Shown here: positions 56,474 through 64,000 of the stretch, one piece after another
How positions within the stretch are numbered: the stretch's first letter is position 1
Layout of the letters: the number at the start of each line of letters is the position of its first letter
Assembly (NCBI GenBank): GCA_001798885.1
Contig: MGQW01000065.1
Span: 4,660 to 68,659 of the forward strand
DNA: 64,000 nt
Reading direction: 5' to 3'
From: Deltaproteobacteria bacterium RBG_16_64_85
GTDB lineage: Bacteria; Desulfobacterota; Deferrimicrobia; Deferrimicrobiales; Deferrimicrobiaceae
Position numbers and translations under genes: made by a program
Notes under the pieces: generated by a model
The model's input: only the letters and a program-made list of their open reading frames with translations
The model's database searches: none
Told to the model about the DNA's origin: nothing

Positions 56474-57955
56474 ATGGCGCTGGAGTTACGGCAGTCCCTG
56501 AAATTGAGCCAGCAGCTGGTGATGACGCCCCAGCTGCAACAGGCGATCAAACTCCTGCAACTTTCGCGCCTGGAACTCCAGCAGGCGATCCGCGAGGAGC
56601 TCGAAACCAACCCCGTCCTGGAAGAGGCCCAGGAAAGTGCGGCGGAAGGGGAGGAGGCCCCGGAGGAGCAGGCCGGGTCCGGGTCCGAGGAGGCCGCCAC
56701 CACCTCGGAAAACACCGCCCCTGCGGGGGAGGAACCCCGCCTGCGGAGCGAAACCGGACTGATCGACCGGGTCGACTGGAACTACTACTTCGAGGACGGT
56801 GCGCCGTCGGAAGGGCGCGGGGAGCGCGAGCGGGACGAGGACGACGGACGCCCGTACTACGAGAACCTGCTCACACGGAAACCCACACTCGCCGAACACC
56901 TCGAGTGGCAGATCCATCTTTCCGACGCCGATGAGGACCTCCGGCACATCGCTTCCTACCTGATCGGAAACATCGACGAGAACGGGTATCTCAAGGTTTC
57001 CGCCGAGGAGGCCGCTGGGACCCTTTCCGAGCCCGTAGCGGCGGTGGAGAACGCGATCGCCAGGATCCAGGCGCTCGATCCGACGGGCGTGGGCGCCCGC
57101 GACCTGCGGGAGTGCCTGATGATCCAGGCCCGGGAAAAGGGGGAAGAGTTCTCCCTCCCCCTGAAGATCCTCACCGACCTCTTCGACCTCTTCTCCCGAG
57201 GCGACCTCTCGGGGATCGCAAAGCGCCTGCGGATCTCGAAGGAGGCGGTCCGGGAAGCTTACCAGAAGCTGGTTTCCCTTTCCCCCAAGCCGGGAAGGGA
57301 GTTTTCGGGGGACGATGTTCACTACATCACCCCCGACGTCTACGTCATCAAGTTCGAAAACCAGTGGATGATCACCCTCAACGAAGATGGACAGCCGCGG
57401 CTGCGACTGAGCTCCTATTACCGGCGCCTCCTCTCCGACGGGGAGTCGCTTCCGAAGGAAGATCGCGAGTTCCTCAAGCAGAAGGTCAACTCCGCGTTGT
57501 GGTTCATCAAAAGCATCCAGCAACGGCAGCGGACCATCTATAAGGTCGTGGAGAGCATCATGAAGCTCCAGCACGATTTCCTGGACCGCGGGCCGAAGTA
57601 CCTGAAGCCGCTGACCCTGCGGGACGTCGCCGAGGAAATCTCGATGCACGAGTCCACCGTCTCCAGGGTGACCAGCGGGAAATACGTCTACACGCCGCAC
57701 GGCATTTTCGAACTGAAGTACTTCTTCAACTCGGGGCTGAACCGCGAGGGGGGGGAGGAGGACATTGCCTCCAAGTCGGTGAAGGAGAAGATCCGGGAGA
57801 TCATCTCCTCTGAAGGAGGGGAAAAACCGCTTTCCGACCAGGAACTGATGCGCCTGCTCCGGAACCAGGGGATCCGGATCGCCCGGCGGACGGTGACGAA
57901 GTACCGGGCCCAGCTGGGAGTCCTTCCCTCGTCGAAGCGAAAGAAGCTCTATTAG
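56474..57955 (+). CDS. rpoN: RNA polymerase sigma-54 factor
   Basis: Sigma factor of 493 residues. Region I is glutamine/leucine-rich (LRQSLKLSQQLVMTPQLQQAIKLLQLSRLELQQ), binding activators; an acidic linker (about 45-100) is followed by the core-binding domain. The DNA-binding part includes the helix-turn-helix LTLRDVAEEISMHESTVSRVTSGKYV and the RpoN box ARRTVTKYR near the C-terminus. It directs RNA polymerase to -24/-12 promoters. The lptB-rpoN-hpf-ptsN order is conserved. Confidence 0.97.
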   Translation: MALELRQSLKLSQQLVMTPQLQQAIKLLQLSRLELQQAIREELETNPVLEEAQESAAEGEEAPEEQAGSGSEEAATTSENTAPAGEEPRLRSETGLIDRVDWNYYFEDGAPSEGRGERERDEDDGRPYYENLLTRKPTLAEHLEWQIHLSDADEDLRHIASYLIGNIDENGYLKVSAEEAAGTLSEPVAAVENAIARIQALDPTGVGARDLRECLMIQAREKGEEFSLPLKILTDLFDLFSRGDLSGIAKRLRISKEAVREAYQKLVSLSPKPGREFSGDDVHYITPDVYVIKFENQWMITLNEDGQPRLRLSSYYRRLLSDGESLPKEDREFLKQKVNSALWFIKSIQQRQRTIYKVVESIMKLQHDFLDRGPKYLKPLTLRDVAEEISMHESTVSRVTSGKYVYTPHGIFELKYFFNSGLNREGGEEDIASKSVKEKIREIISSEGGEKPLSDQELMRLLRNQGIRIARRTVTKYRAQLGVLPSSKRKKLY

Positions 57956-57991
57956 CCGCACGAGACCGTTTCCGCCAAGGAGGGCGAAGGA

Positions 57992-58528
57992 GTGAGCAAC
58001 CTCAACGTCACTTTCCGCCATGTCGATTCGAGCAAGCCGCTGAAGGATTATGTGATCGAGAAGCTGGGGAAGGTTCAGAAGGTAGTGGACAAGCCGTTCG
58101 ACGCGCACGTCACCCTTTCGGTGGAGAAGTACCGGCACATCGCCGAGGTGTTCGTCACCGGCAAGGGGATCACGATCAAGGCATTCGAGTCCACCGACGA
58201 TCTGTATTCCGCCATCGACCTTGTGTGCGACAAGGTCGAGCGACAGCTCAAGAAGTACCGGGAGAAGCGGAAAGAGAAGGGACAGGGGACCTTCCCGGCG
58301 CCGGTCGTCTCGGGATCCTCCCTCACGATCCAGGAGAGCGAGGGGGCCCGGATCGTCCGTTCCGACAACTTCCTCCCCAAGCCGATGAGCGTGGAGGAGG
58401 CTGTCCATCACCTCGATCTTCTCCAGGTGGATGTGGTGATGTTCGTCAATCAGGAGACCAACCAGCCCAGCGTCGTCTTCCGGCAGCAGGACGGGAACAT
58501 CGGGTTCACGGAGCCTTCCGCCCGATGA
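57992..58528 (+). CDS. hpf: Ribosome hibernation promoting factor, long form
   Basis: A 178-residue long-form HPF. The N-terminal domain (LNVTFRHVDSSKPLKDYVIEKLGKVQKVVDKP through KAFESTDDLYSAIDLVCDKVERQLKKYREK) binds the 30S decoding region. The C-terminal domain (IVRSDNFLPKPMSVEEAVHHLDLLQVDVVMFVNQETNQPSVVFRQQDGNIGFTEP) makes 100S ribosome dimers by itself. GTG start behind AAGGAGGGCGAAGGA. It overlaps ptsN by 4 bp. Confidence 0.96.
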   Translation: MSNLNVTFRHVDSSKPLKDYVIEKLGKVQKVVDKPFDAHVTLSVEKYRHIAEVFVTGKGITIKAFESTDDLYSAIDLVCDKVERQLKKYREKRKEKGQGTFPAPVVSGSSLTIQESEGARIVRSDNFLPKPMSVEEAVHHLDLLQVDVVMFVNQETNQPSVVFRQQDGNIGFTEPSAR

Positions 58529-58986
58529 AGCTGCTGGACATCGTCTCGCCCGGAGGCGTGGTCGACAACCTCCGGGCGGAGACGAAAGAGGGGGTCCTGC
58601 GCGAGATGTCCGAAGTGGTGGCGGCAAGCATCCCGTCGTTGTCCGCGCAGGGTCTGACGTCGATTCTCATGGACCGCGAGAGCCTCGGCAGCACGGGGAT
58701 CGGGGACGGCGTCGCGATTCCGCACGGGAAGGTCCCGGGGCTTACCCGCCTGGCGGCCGTCATCGGCCGCAGCCGCGGGGGGGTGCAGTTCCATTCCCTC
58801 GACGGCAAGCCGGCCTACCTGTTCTTCCTGGTCGTGGCTCCCGAGCAGTCGGCGGGGATGCATCTCAAGGCGCTGGCCCGCATTTCCCGCCTGCTCAAGG
58901 ACACGCGGTTCCGCCGGTCGCTCCTTGACGCCCGGGATGCGGACGACCTCCGGAAGATCCTCAAGGAGGAAGACGACCGGTCGTAA
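58525..58986 (+). CDS. ptsN: PTS fructose-type EIIA domain protein, EIIA(Ntr)
   Basis: A 153-residue regulatory EIIA. The phosphorylated histidine is H67 in GIGDGVAIPHGKV; LDGKPAYLFFLVVAPEQSAGMHLKALARISRLLKD is typical of the fold. It takes phosphate from HPr/EI-type proteins and regulates, rather than transports. It sits between hpf and hprK in the conserved rpoN cluster. Overlap with hpf (ATGA) supports the start. Confidence 0.94.
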   Translation: MKLLDIVSPGGVVDNLRAETKEGVLREMSEVVAASIPSLSAQGLTSILMDRESLGSTGIGDGVAIPHGKVPGLTRLAAVIGRSRGGVQFHSLDGKPAYLFFLVVAPEQSAGMHLKALARISRLLKDTRFRRSLLDARDADDLRKILKEEDDRS

Positions 58987-59012
58987 GGTTTTTCCGAGGG
59001 AGGCGAAGGAAC

Positions 59013-59951
59013 GTGCCCATTACGATCGACCGTTTCCTCCAGGCGTGCGCCGTCCCTCTCGAGATGCGGCTCCAGGCGGGCGCCGCCGGCCTGACCCGCG
59101 AGATCACGGACCAGCGGATCCAGAAGACCGGGCTGGCGATGACCGGGGAGGTGAGGTCGATCCACGAGGGACGCATCCAGGTCCTCGGCGACACGGAGCT
59201 CACCTACTTCGAAAGCCAGCCGGGGGTGCGGCAGGCCGGGATCGTCGACGTGTTCTTCTCCGGCCCGATGGCGTGCGCCGTGATCGGCGGTTCGCTGCCG
59301 GTGCCCCCCGCCTTCCTGGAGGCCGCCGATCGCCACGCGGTACCGCTCCTGTCTTCGCCTCTTCCCACCACGGAGCTGATCGAGGAGACCCTCCGGCACC
59401 TCGGACGGCTGTTCGCCGAGACCACCACGGTTCACGGAGTTCTGATGGACGTGCTCGGGACCGGCGTCATCCTCCTCGGCCGGAGCGGGATCGGGAAAAG
59501 CGAGTGCGCGCTCGACCTCATCCTCCGCGGGCACCGGATCGTCGCCGACGACATCATCCACCTCGAGAAGCGGGGGCCGAGCACCGTCCTCGGCAGCGGC
59601 AGCGATCTCACCCGTCACCACATGGAGATCCGCGGCCTGGGGATCATCAGCATCCGGGACCTGTTCGGGCTCTATGCGATCACCGACTTGAAGAAAGTGG
59701 AGGTCGTCATCCAGATCGAGGAGTGGGATCCGGTAAAGGAATACGACCGGCTCGGCCTGGAGGACCGCTGGACCGTATACCTTGGCGTGTCCATCCCGAC
59801 GCTTCTCATACCGGTCTCCCCGGGGCGCAACCTGGCGACGATCGTGGAGGTGGCGATCCGGAACCACATTCTGAAGACGCAGGGGGTCCACTCCGCGCGC
59901 GATCTCGTCGATCAGCACAGTCGCCGGACGGGGGGGACCCCTCCCCGATGA
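59013..59951 (+). CDS. hprK: HPr kinase/phosphorylase
   Basis: Bifunctional 312-residue enzyme adding and removing phosphate on a serine of HPr. H141 in HGVLMDVLGTG, Walker A GRSGIGKS (156-163), the acidic pair in RIVADDII and the K/P signature MEIRGLGIISIRDLFG are all present. GTG start with GAGGGAGGCGAAGG upstream. The target HPr, encoded at 63250, keeps the matching serine, so the regulatory loop looks complete. The stop overlaps rapZ. Confidence 0.96.
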   Translation: MPITIDRFLQACAVPLEMRLQAGAAGLTREITDQRIQKTGLAMTGEVRSIHEGRIQVLGDTELTYFESQPGVRQAGIVDVFFSGPMACAVIGGSLPVPPAFLEAADRHAVPLLSSPLPTTELIEETLRHLGRLFAETTTVHGVLMDVLGTGVILLGRSGIGKSECALDLILRGHRIVADDIIHLEKRGPSTVLGSGSDLTRHHMEIRGLGIISIRDLFGLYAITDLKKVEVVIQIEEWDPVKEYDRLGLEDRWTVYLGVSIPTLLIPVSPGRNLATIVEVAIRNHILKTQGVHSARDLVDQHSRRTGGTPPR

Positions 59952-60853
59952 CCCCCTCGAGGAAAGCCCGCCGGCGCTCCCGCGTCGTCATCTTGACGGG
60001 CCTCTCCGGTTCGGGGAAGAGCACGACGGCGAAGGTCTTCGAGGACATCGGCTACTTCTGCGTGGACAATCTCCCCGTGGTCCTTTTGCCCAAGATCATC
60101 GACATCGTGTCCGAGGCGCGGGGCGAGTCCGCCCATATCGCCCTCGTGGCCGACGTGCGGGGACGCGAGTTTCTGCCCGACTTTGCGCGGGTGATCGAGG
60201 ACCTGCGCCGCCAGGGGCACGACGTCCATGTCCTGTTCCTCGACGCCGAGGACGACGTTCTCCTGCGACGGTTCAGTGAGACCCGGCGGAAGCACCCCCT
60301 GGCCGGGCCCGGGGGAGCCAAGGAGGCGATCCGGAGGGAACGGAAGGTGCTCTCCCCGCTGCGCGAAATGGCCGACACGGTGCTCAGCACGTCGGAGTTC
60401 ACGGTCCACCATCTGCGCGAAGCGCTCCTGCGCCGTTTCCGGAAATCGGATGGAGGGGGGCTGCGCGTCAGCATCGTCTCCTTCGGCTACCGCTACGGGC
60501 TCCCACTGGAGGCGGATATGGTCATCGACGTCCGGTTCCTTCCCAACCCCAACTTCGTCCCCGCGTTAAAGCTACAAACCGGACTGGACCGGAGGGTCCG
60601 CAAGTATGTGCTTTCGGCGCAGACGACCCGCCGGTTCCTCCGCCTTCTGACCTCTATCTTGCATTTCCTCCTTCCCCTCTATACAAAGGAAGGGAAAGCG
60701 TATTTCACACTGGGGATCGGGTGCACGGGCGGGAGACACCGTTCGGTTGCCGTCGCCGAGGCACTGTCCGCGGCCCTCGCCCGGGAGGCGGTGCCCGTGG
60801 TGATTCACCGCGACCTCCACCGCTCCTCCCTCCCCGGCAGGAGCTCGCCATGA
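59948..60853 (+). CDS. rapZ: RNase adapter protein RapZ (YvcJ-type nucleotide-binding protein)
   Basis: A 301-residue protein. The P-loop GLSGSGKS is at 18-25, with the DNLPVVLLPKI segment following. The C-terminal part SFGYRYGLPLEADMVIDVRFLPNPNFVP and TLGIGCTGGRHRSVAVAEAL is diagnostic. In E. coli it guides RNase E to the sRNA GlmZ and so controls amino-sugar synthesis; in other groups the RNA target is unknown. It overlaps hprK and the following EIIA gene by 4 bp. Confidence 0.95.
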   Translation: MTPSRKARRRSRVVILTGLSGSGKSTTAKVFEDIGYFCVDNLPVVLLPKIIDIVSEARGESAHIALVADVRGREFLPDFARVIEDLRRQGHDVHVLFLDAEDDVLLRRFSETRRKHPLAGPGGAKEAIRRERKVLSPLREMADTVLSTSEFTVHHLREALLRRFRKSDGGGLRVSIVSFGYRYGLPLEADMVIDVRFLPNPNFVPALKLQTGLDRRVRKYVLSAQTTRRFLRLLTSILHFLLPLYTKEGKAYFTLGIGCTGGRHRSVAVAEALSAALAREAVPVVIHRDLHRSSLPGRSSP

Positions 60854-61263
60854 TCGGAGTCGTCGTGATCTCGCACGGCCGCCTGGCCACGGAACTCCTG
60901 CGGGCTGCCGAGATCATTGTGGGGAAGGTGGAAAATGCGGTCTCCGTAGACATCGACCCGAAAATGGGGATGGATGAGATCCGGAAGGGGATCGAGGGGG
61001 CCATCCGGGCGGTCGACCGGGGGAAGGGGGCCCTCCTTTTGACCGATATGTTCGGTGGCACTCCCTCCAACATCGGCCTGTCGTTCCTTGGGACGCACCA
61101 GGTCGAGGTGGTAACGGGGGTCAACCTCCCGATGATGATCAAACTGACGATGGCCCGGGCGACGATGTCCCTGCCGGACCTGGCGCGGCACCTGCAGGAA
61201 TACGGCCAGCGCAACATCACCATCCCCGGCGATATGCTGAAGAAAAAGGTGGAGAAGAAGTAG
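60850..61263 (+). CDS. PTS mannose-family EIIA component
   Basis: A 137-residue EIIA of the mannose family. The phospho-histidine is H9 in VVVISHGRLATELLRAAE; LLLTDMFGGTPSNIG and VVTGVNLPMMIKL complete the family signature. It accepts phosphate from HPr and passes it to the EIIB encoded 2 bp downstream. It is a free-standing domain, not fused to EIIB. Substrate unknown. Confidence 0.93.
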   Translation: MIGVVVISHGRLATELLRAAEIIVGKVENAVSVDIDPKMGMDEIRKGIEGAIRAVDRGKGALLLTDMFGGTPSNIGLSFLGTHQVEVVTGVNLPMMIKLTMARATMSLPDLARHLQEYGQRNITIPGDMLKKKVEKK

Positions 61264-61265
61264 CC

Positions 61266-61742
61266 ATGTCGCTGGTGCTGGTGCGGGTGGACTGCCGGTT
61301 GATCCACGGGCAGGTCGTGGAAACGTGGTTGCCGCACACCGGCGCCAATTGTCTGCTGGTGGCCAACGACGACCTCGCCTCCAACGCGTTCCTCCGGTCG
61401 GTCATGGAGCTGGCGGTGCCGCCTTCGATTCACGTCGTTTTTTGCGCACTGGACGAAGTCGCAAAGAAACTCGCCGAAATCGATCGCTTTGGGGAGAAGA
61501 CGATCCTCCTCTGTTCGACCTTCCCGGATGCTCTCCGGATCTACCACTCCGGCGTCCGGTTCCCCTCCCTCAACATCGGCAACCTGCACTACGCGACCGG
61601 CAAGGTGGAAATCTCCCCGTCGGTCTTCTTCTCCCCGGAGGACTTCGACACGGTCCACTGCTTCTGCCACAACGGGGTTGTCGTCAACGTCCGCGCCACC
61701 CCGTTCGAGGCAGGGACGTCCTATGAGCCCGAGCGGAAATAG
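61266..61742 (+). CDS. PTS mannose/sorbose-family EIIB component
   Basis: A 158-residue EIIB. The active-site histidine is H14 in RVDCRLIHGQVVETW, a classic man-family motif. LNIGNLHYATGKVEISPSVFFSPED is the usual later segment. It would pass phosphate from EIIA to the sugar as it enters through EIIC/EIID. It follows EIIA after 2 bp and precedes EIIC by 2 bp. Confidence 0.93.
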   Translation: MSLVLVRVDCRLIHGQVVETWLPHTGANCLLVANDDLASNAFLRSVMELAVPPSIHVVFCALDEVAKKLAEIDRFGEKTILLCSTFPDALRIYHSGVRFPSLNIGNLHYATGKVEISPSVFFSPEDFDTVHCFCHNGVVVNVRATPFEAGTSYEPERK

Positions 61743-61744
61743 CG

Positions 61745-62443
61745 ATGGCCTGGCGGTTCCTCCTCGCGGCGGTCCTCGGGGCGATCGCCTACCTTGACCG
61801 GACGGCGGCCTTCCAGCTGATGCTCCACCGCCCCCTCGTGGTTGCCACCGCGATGGGGGCCGTGTTCGGGAACGTCTCCGCCGGCGCGCAGGTCGGCGCG
61901 GTGCTGGAGCTCCTTTATCTGGTCCGGTTGCCGGTGGGAGCGTCGATCCCGCCGGACGACACGGGTGCCGCCCTGTTCGCCGGGGCCGCCGGCGCGGTTG
62001 CTTCCTCTTCCGTGGGTCTTGACGCGGGGAGCTTCACCGCCTTGTTGCTCCTCTCGGTTCCTTGCGCGGAGCTGGGCAAGGTCGTCGACCGCCTCGTCCG
62101 CCGCGTCAACGGGAGAATCGCCAACCTGACCGTCGAGTCGGTGGAGCGGGGGGACTCCCGGACCGTGGAGCAGGGCCTCCTGGCCGGCGTGACGCTCTTT
62201 GCGCTGGCAGGCGCGGTGCTGACGCTTGCCTTCACCGGCGCCGGGGTGGCCGTCGGAACGTTTCTTCTGCCCCGCTTCGGACCGGAGAGCAGGCTCGATT
62301 TCGCCGCTCTCCTGCCCATCCTTCCCCTCGTCGGGGCGGCGTCGATCTTCTCCTGCAGCCGCACCGAACGGACGGCGCCCGCATTTTACCTGACGATGAT
62401 GACGGTGTTCGCGGCGACCCTCTTTTTCCGGTGGGTGGGCTGA
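61745..62443 (+). CDS. PTS mannose/sorbose-family EIIC component
   Basis: A 232-residue membrane protein with six or seven predicted helices. TAAFQLMLHRPLVVATAMGAVFGNVSAGAQVGAVLELLYLVRLPVGASIPPDDTGAALFAGA is the conserved substrate-channel part, including the LEL and PPDD motifs. With EIID it forms the transport core. Length is a little below typical EIIC (about 260). No sugar specificity can be read. Confidence 0.9.
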   Translation: MAWRFLLAAVLGAIAYLDRTAAFQLMLHRPLVVATAMGAVFGNVSAGAQVGAVLELLYLVRLPVGASIPPDDTGAALFAGAAGAVASSSVGLDAGSFTALLLLSVPCAELGKVVDRLVRRVNGRIANLTVESVERGDSRTVEQGLLAGVTLFALAGAVLTLAFTGAGVAVGTFLLPRFGPESRLDFAALLPILPLVGAASIFSCSRTERTAPAFYLTMMTVFAATLFFRWVG

Positions 62444-62445
62444 CG

Positions 62446-63207
62446 ATGGGCGAAGGCATCTCCAGCGAGGTGCGGCGAAGCGTCTGGAGGCGCCAGTTCC
62501 TCCTCCAGGGATGCTGGAACTACGAGGGGATGCAGAACGTCGGATTCGCCTACAGCATCCTGCCGGTGCTCCGGCATCTTTACAGCGGACAGCCGGAAGA
62601 GCTGACGAAGGCCCTCAAGCGCCACCTGGAGTACTTCAATACGCAGCCGTCCATGGCGGGAGTGATCCTGGGAGCCTCGATGCGGATCGAGGAGCGGATC
62701 GCGGCGGGGGAGACGGATCCCCGGGCAATCGGGACGTTCAAGGTCGGGCTCATGGGATCGCTGGGGGCGATCGGCGACTCGTACTTCTGGGGGGCCCTGA
62801 GGCCGATGGCCTCCGTGGCGGGGGCGATCCTCTCCCTCGTCCATCCCCTCCTTGGGATCGGAGCACTGCTGCTCCTTTACAACTGGTCGCACCTCTCGAT
62901 CCGCCGTCAGGGGTTCACCGTCGGCATGACGGGAGAAGAGAACGCCGCACTGTACCTGAAGGGCGCGGGATTCGCCTCCCGGACCGAGGACCGCAAGATC
63001 ATCGCGGCGGTCCTGGGAGGGGCCTGGGCGGGGGCGGTGGGAAGCAGGACCGCCTTCCTGTTCGGGGGGGGCGCGGCATCGGTGGGGTTTTTCCTGATCG
63101 CGGCCCTGACGGTTCACCTCCTGACGGTGTTGTTCCGGAAGGCGGTGTCGCCGTCGGAAGTCCTGCTGCTGCTGCTGATCATCGGGACGCTGATTCTCTG
63201 GCAATGA
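62446..63207 (+). CDS. PTS mannose-family EIID component
   Basis: A 253-residue EIID. RRQFLLQGCWNYEGMQNVGFAYSILPVL matches the family start (FxRSxxxQxSxNYERMQxxGF); GLMGSLGAIGDSYFWGALRPM and GFTVGMTGEENAALY follow, with membrane helices at the C-terminus. EIID is unique to mannose-family PTS, so its presence shows a complete permease rather than only regulatory parts. ptsH follows after 42 bp. Confidence 0.92.
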   Translation: MGEGISSEVRRSVWRRQFLLQGCWNYEGMQNVGFAYSILPVLRHLYSGQPEELTKALKRHLEYFNTQPSMAGVILGASMRIEERIAAGETDPRAIGTFKVGLMGSLGAIGDSYFWGALRPMASVAGAILSLVHPLLGIGALLLLYNWSHLSIRRQGFTVGMTGEENAALYLKGAGFASRTEDRKIIAAVLGGAWAGAVGSRTAFLFGGGAASVGFFLIAALTVHLLTVLFRKAVSPSEVLLLLLIIGTLILWQ

Positions 63208-63249
63208 ACGTTTAAGGAACGTTTCGGGAAAACAAGGTCGGAAGGGAAC

Positions 63250-63531
63250 ATGGAAACAGGGCCTCTGCTGGAGCGGGAGTTCGAAATCCTGAACCGTCTG
63301 GGGCTGCACGCGCGCGCCGCGGCGCAGTTCGTCCACCTCGCCAACCGGTTTGCCTCGGAGATCCGCATCTGCAAGGACGGCATGGAGGTCAACGGCAAGA
63401 GCATCATGGGGGTGCTCATGCTGGCGGCTCCCAAGGATTCCCGCATCGTGGTACGGGCGATCGGGCCCGACGCGGAGGCGGCGCTGGACGCCATCGGCGA
63501 TCTGGTCGGCCGGAAATTCGGAGAGGAGTAG
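63250..63531 (+). CDS. ptsH: Phosphocarrier protein HPr
   Basis: A 93-residue HPr. The phosphate-carrying histidine is H20 in NRLGLHARAAAQFV; the regulatory serine is S51 in NGKSIMGVLMLAA, the site used by HPr kinase encoded in the same cluster. The N-terminal extension of about five residues is slightly longer than usual. GGAAGGGAAC precedes the ATG. ptsI follows after 6 bp. Confidence 0.95.
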   Translation: METGPLLEREFEILNRLGLHARAAAQFVHLANRFASEIRICKDGMEVNGKSIMGVLMLAAPKDSRIVVRAIGPDAEAALDAIGDLVGRKFGEE

Positions 63532-63537
63532 GCACTT

Positions 63538-64000
63538 GTGACGGACGGCGGACGCACGAAGATGAGGCTGCTGCGCGGGATTCCCGCTTCCGGCGGCATC
63601 GCCATCGGCCGGGGGTATTTCCTTTCCCGGGCGCTGCCTTCCTCCGTACAGTCGACGGTCACCCGCGATAAGGTCGAGGAAGAGGCCGCCGCGTTTTTGC
63701 GGGCGGTGGGGAGGTCCAAGGACCAGATCCGCGCCATCCGCGACGGCGTGAAGGACCACGCTTCCGAGCATTACCAGATCCTCTCCGTGCACCTGGCGCT
63801 CCTGGAAGATTCGATGCTGGTCGACCAGACGGTCCGTCTCGTCCGGGAGAATCAGTACAAGGCCGACTGGGCGTTCAACAAGGTCCTCCAGAATCTCCTC
63901 GAAACGTTCCATCGCATCGAGGACCAGTATCTTCGGGAGCGCGGGCACGACCTGCGCCAGATCGGCCACCGGGTGCTCGAGAACCTCGCCGGCCGCCCCG
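63538..64000 (+). CDS. ptsI: PTS enzyme I (phosphoenolpyruvate-protein phosphotransferase), truncated by window end
   Basis: The first about 154 residues of EI are in the window. GIPASGGIAIGRGYFLSR is the standard N-terminus, and SEHYQILSVHLALLEDSMLVD matches the HPr-binding helical region. The reading frame stays open to base 64000; the phospho-histidine and PEP-binding domain lie beyond. GTG at 63538 has GAGGAG ten bases upstream; an ATG at 63562 is an alternative. It would take phosphate from PEP to HPr. Confidence 0.93.
   Translation, partial: MTDGGRTKMRLLRGIPASGGIAIGRGYFLSRALPSSVQSTVTRDKVEEEAAAFLRAVGRSKDQIRAIRDGVKDHASEHYQILSVHLALLEDSMLVDQTVRLVRENQYKADWAFNKVLQNLLETFHRIEDQYLRERGHDLRQIGHRVLENLAGRP

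Overview
This 64-kb window is visibly GC-rich, densely packed chromosomal DNA from a Gram-negative (diderm) bacterium. The content and gene order fit a deltaproteobacterium in the broad sense (Desulfuromonas/Geobacter-like or a related Desulfobacterota-type lineage). The clues are bioB-F-A-D behind a BirA operator, secA-argJ, rpsB-tsf-pyrH-frr-uppS-cdsA-dxr-rseP, ilvB-N-C-psd-pssA-leuC-D-B-asd-truA, the Kdo/Lpt genes, and rpoN-hpf-ptsN-hprK-rapZ with a mannose-type PTS. Assignment below class level is inference. I found no rRNA, tRNA, CRISPR, prophage, transposase gene or defence island.

Layout. 0-2.5 kb (minus strand): gph, a CPBP membrane protease and an RMD1/DUF155 membrane protein. 2.7-7.0 kb: biotin operon. 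7.0-10.5 kb: a VTT-domain membrane protein, then tatC, a DedA-family gene and tldD on the minus strand. 10.5-18.9 kb: a TPR protein, a lipoprotein and a five-gene oligopeptide ABC importer. 19-25 kb: a YtxH-like gene, a GspE/PilB-like ATPase with extra zinc ribbons, a small zinc-ribbon protein, a LytM peptidase and secA. 25-35.5 kb: argJ, then ribosomal S2, EF-Ts, UMP kinase and ribosome recycling factor, a 54-residue ferredoxin, the isoprenoid/phospholipid genes uppS-cdsA-dxr, rseP, tsaB and a DUF465 gene. 35.6-48.5 kb: branched-chain amino-acid synthesis interleaved with phosphatidylethanolamine synthesis, then asd, truA and rplM-rpsI. 48.6-56.5 kb: argC, kdsB, pyrG, kdsA, kdsD, kdsC and lptCAB, which together make and export the Kdo-lipid A core. 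56.5-64 kb: sigma-54, a long-form hibernation factor and a PTS phosphorelay with HPr kinase; the window ends inside ptsI.

The genes are mostly ordinary housekeeping genes in tight operons with ATGA, GTGA or TGATG junctions. The unusual content is between them. Nearly every sizeable intergenic gap is filled by an inverted-repeat element. My working labels are A (short about 110 bp, long about 282 bp), B (a core of about 170 bp with GTCTCG-type ends), C (336 bp, perfect 21-bp ends, nested in a B copy), D (hairpins with GGGGACACTCCT/GGGGACATTCCT arms) and E (about 96 bp with GGGACGGTCCT arms). The long A copies look like a short A carrying a B-like insertion, one B carries C, and another B carries D. 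Several elements fit exactly into stop-start junctions and supply stop codons, start codons or Shine-Dalgarno sequences of essential genes (dxr, lptC, tsaB, pyrH, ilvB). This is the best candidate here for something undescribed.

Protein-level points worth checking are a ketol-acid reductoisomerase whose cofactor loop suggests NADH use, an ArgJ with Gly-Thr at the autocleavage site, the ferredoxin in a translation/envelope operon, and the zinc-ribbon-tailed secretion-type ATPase.
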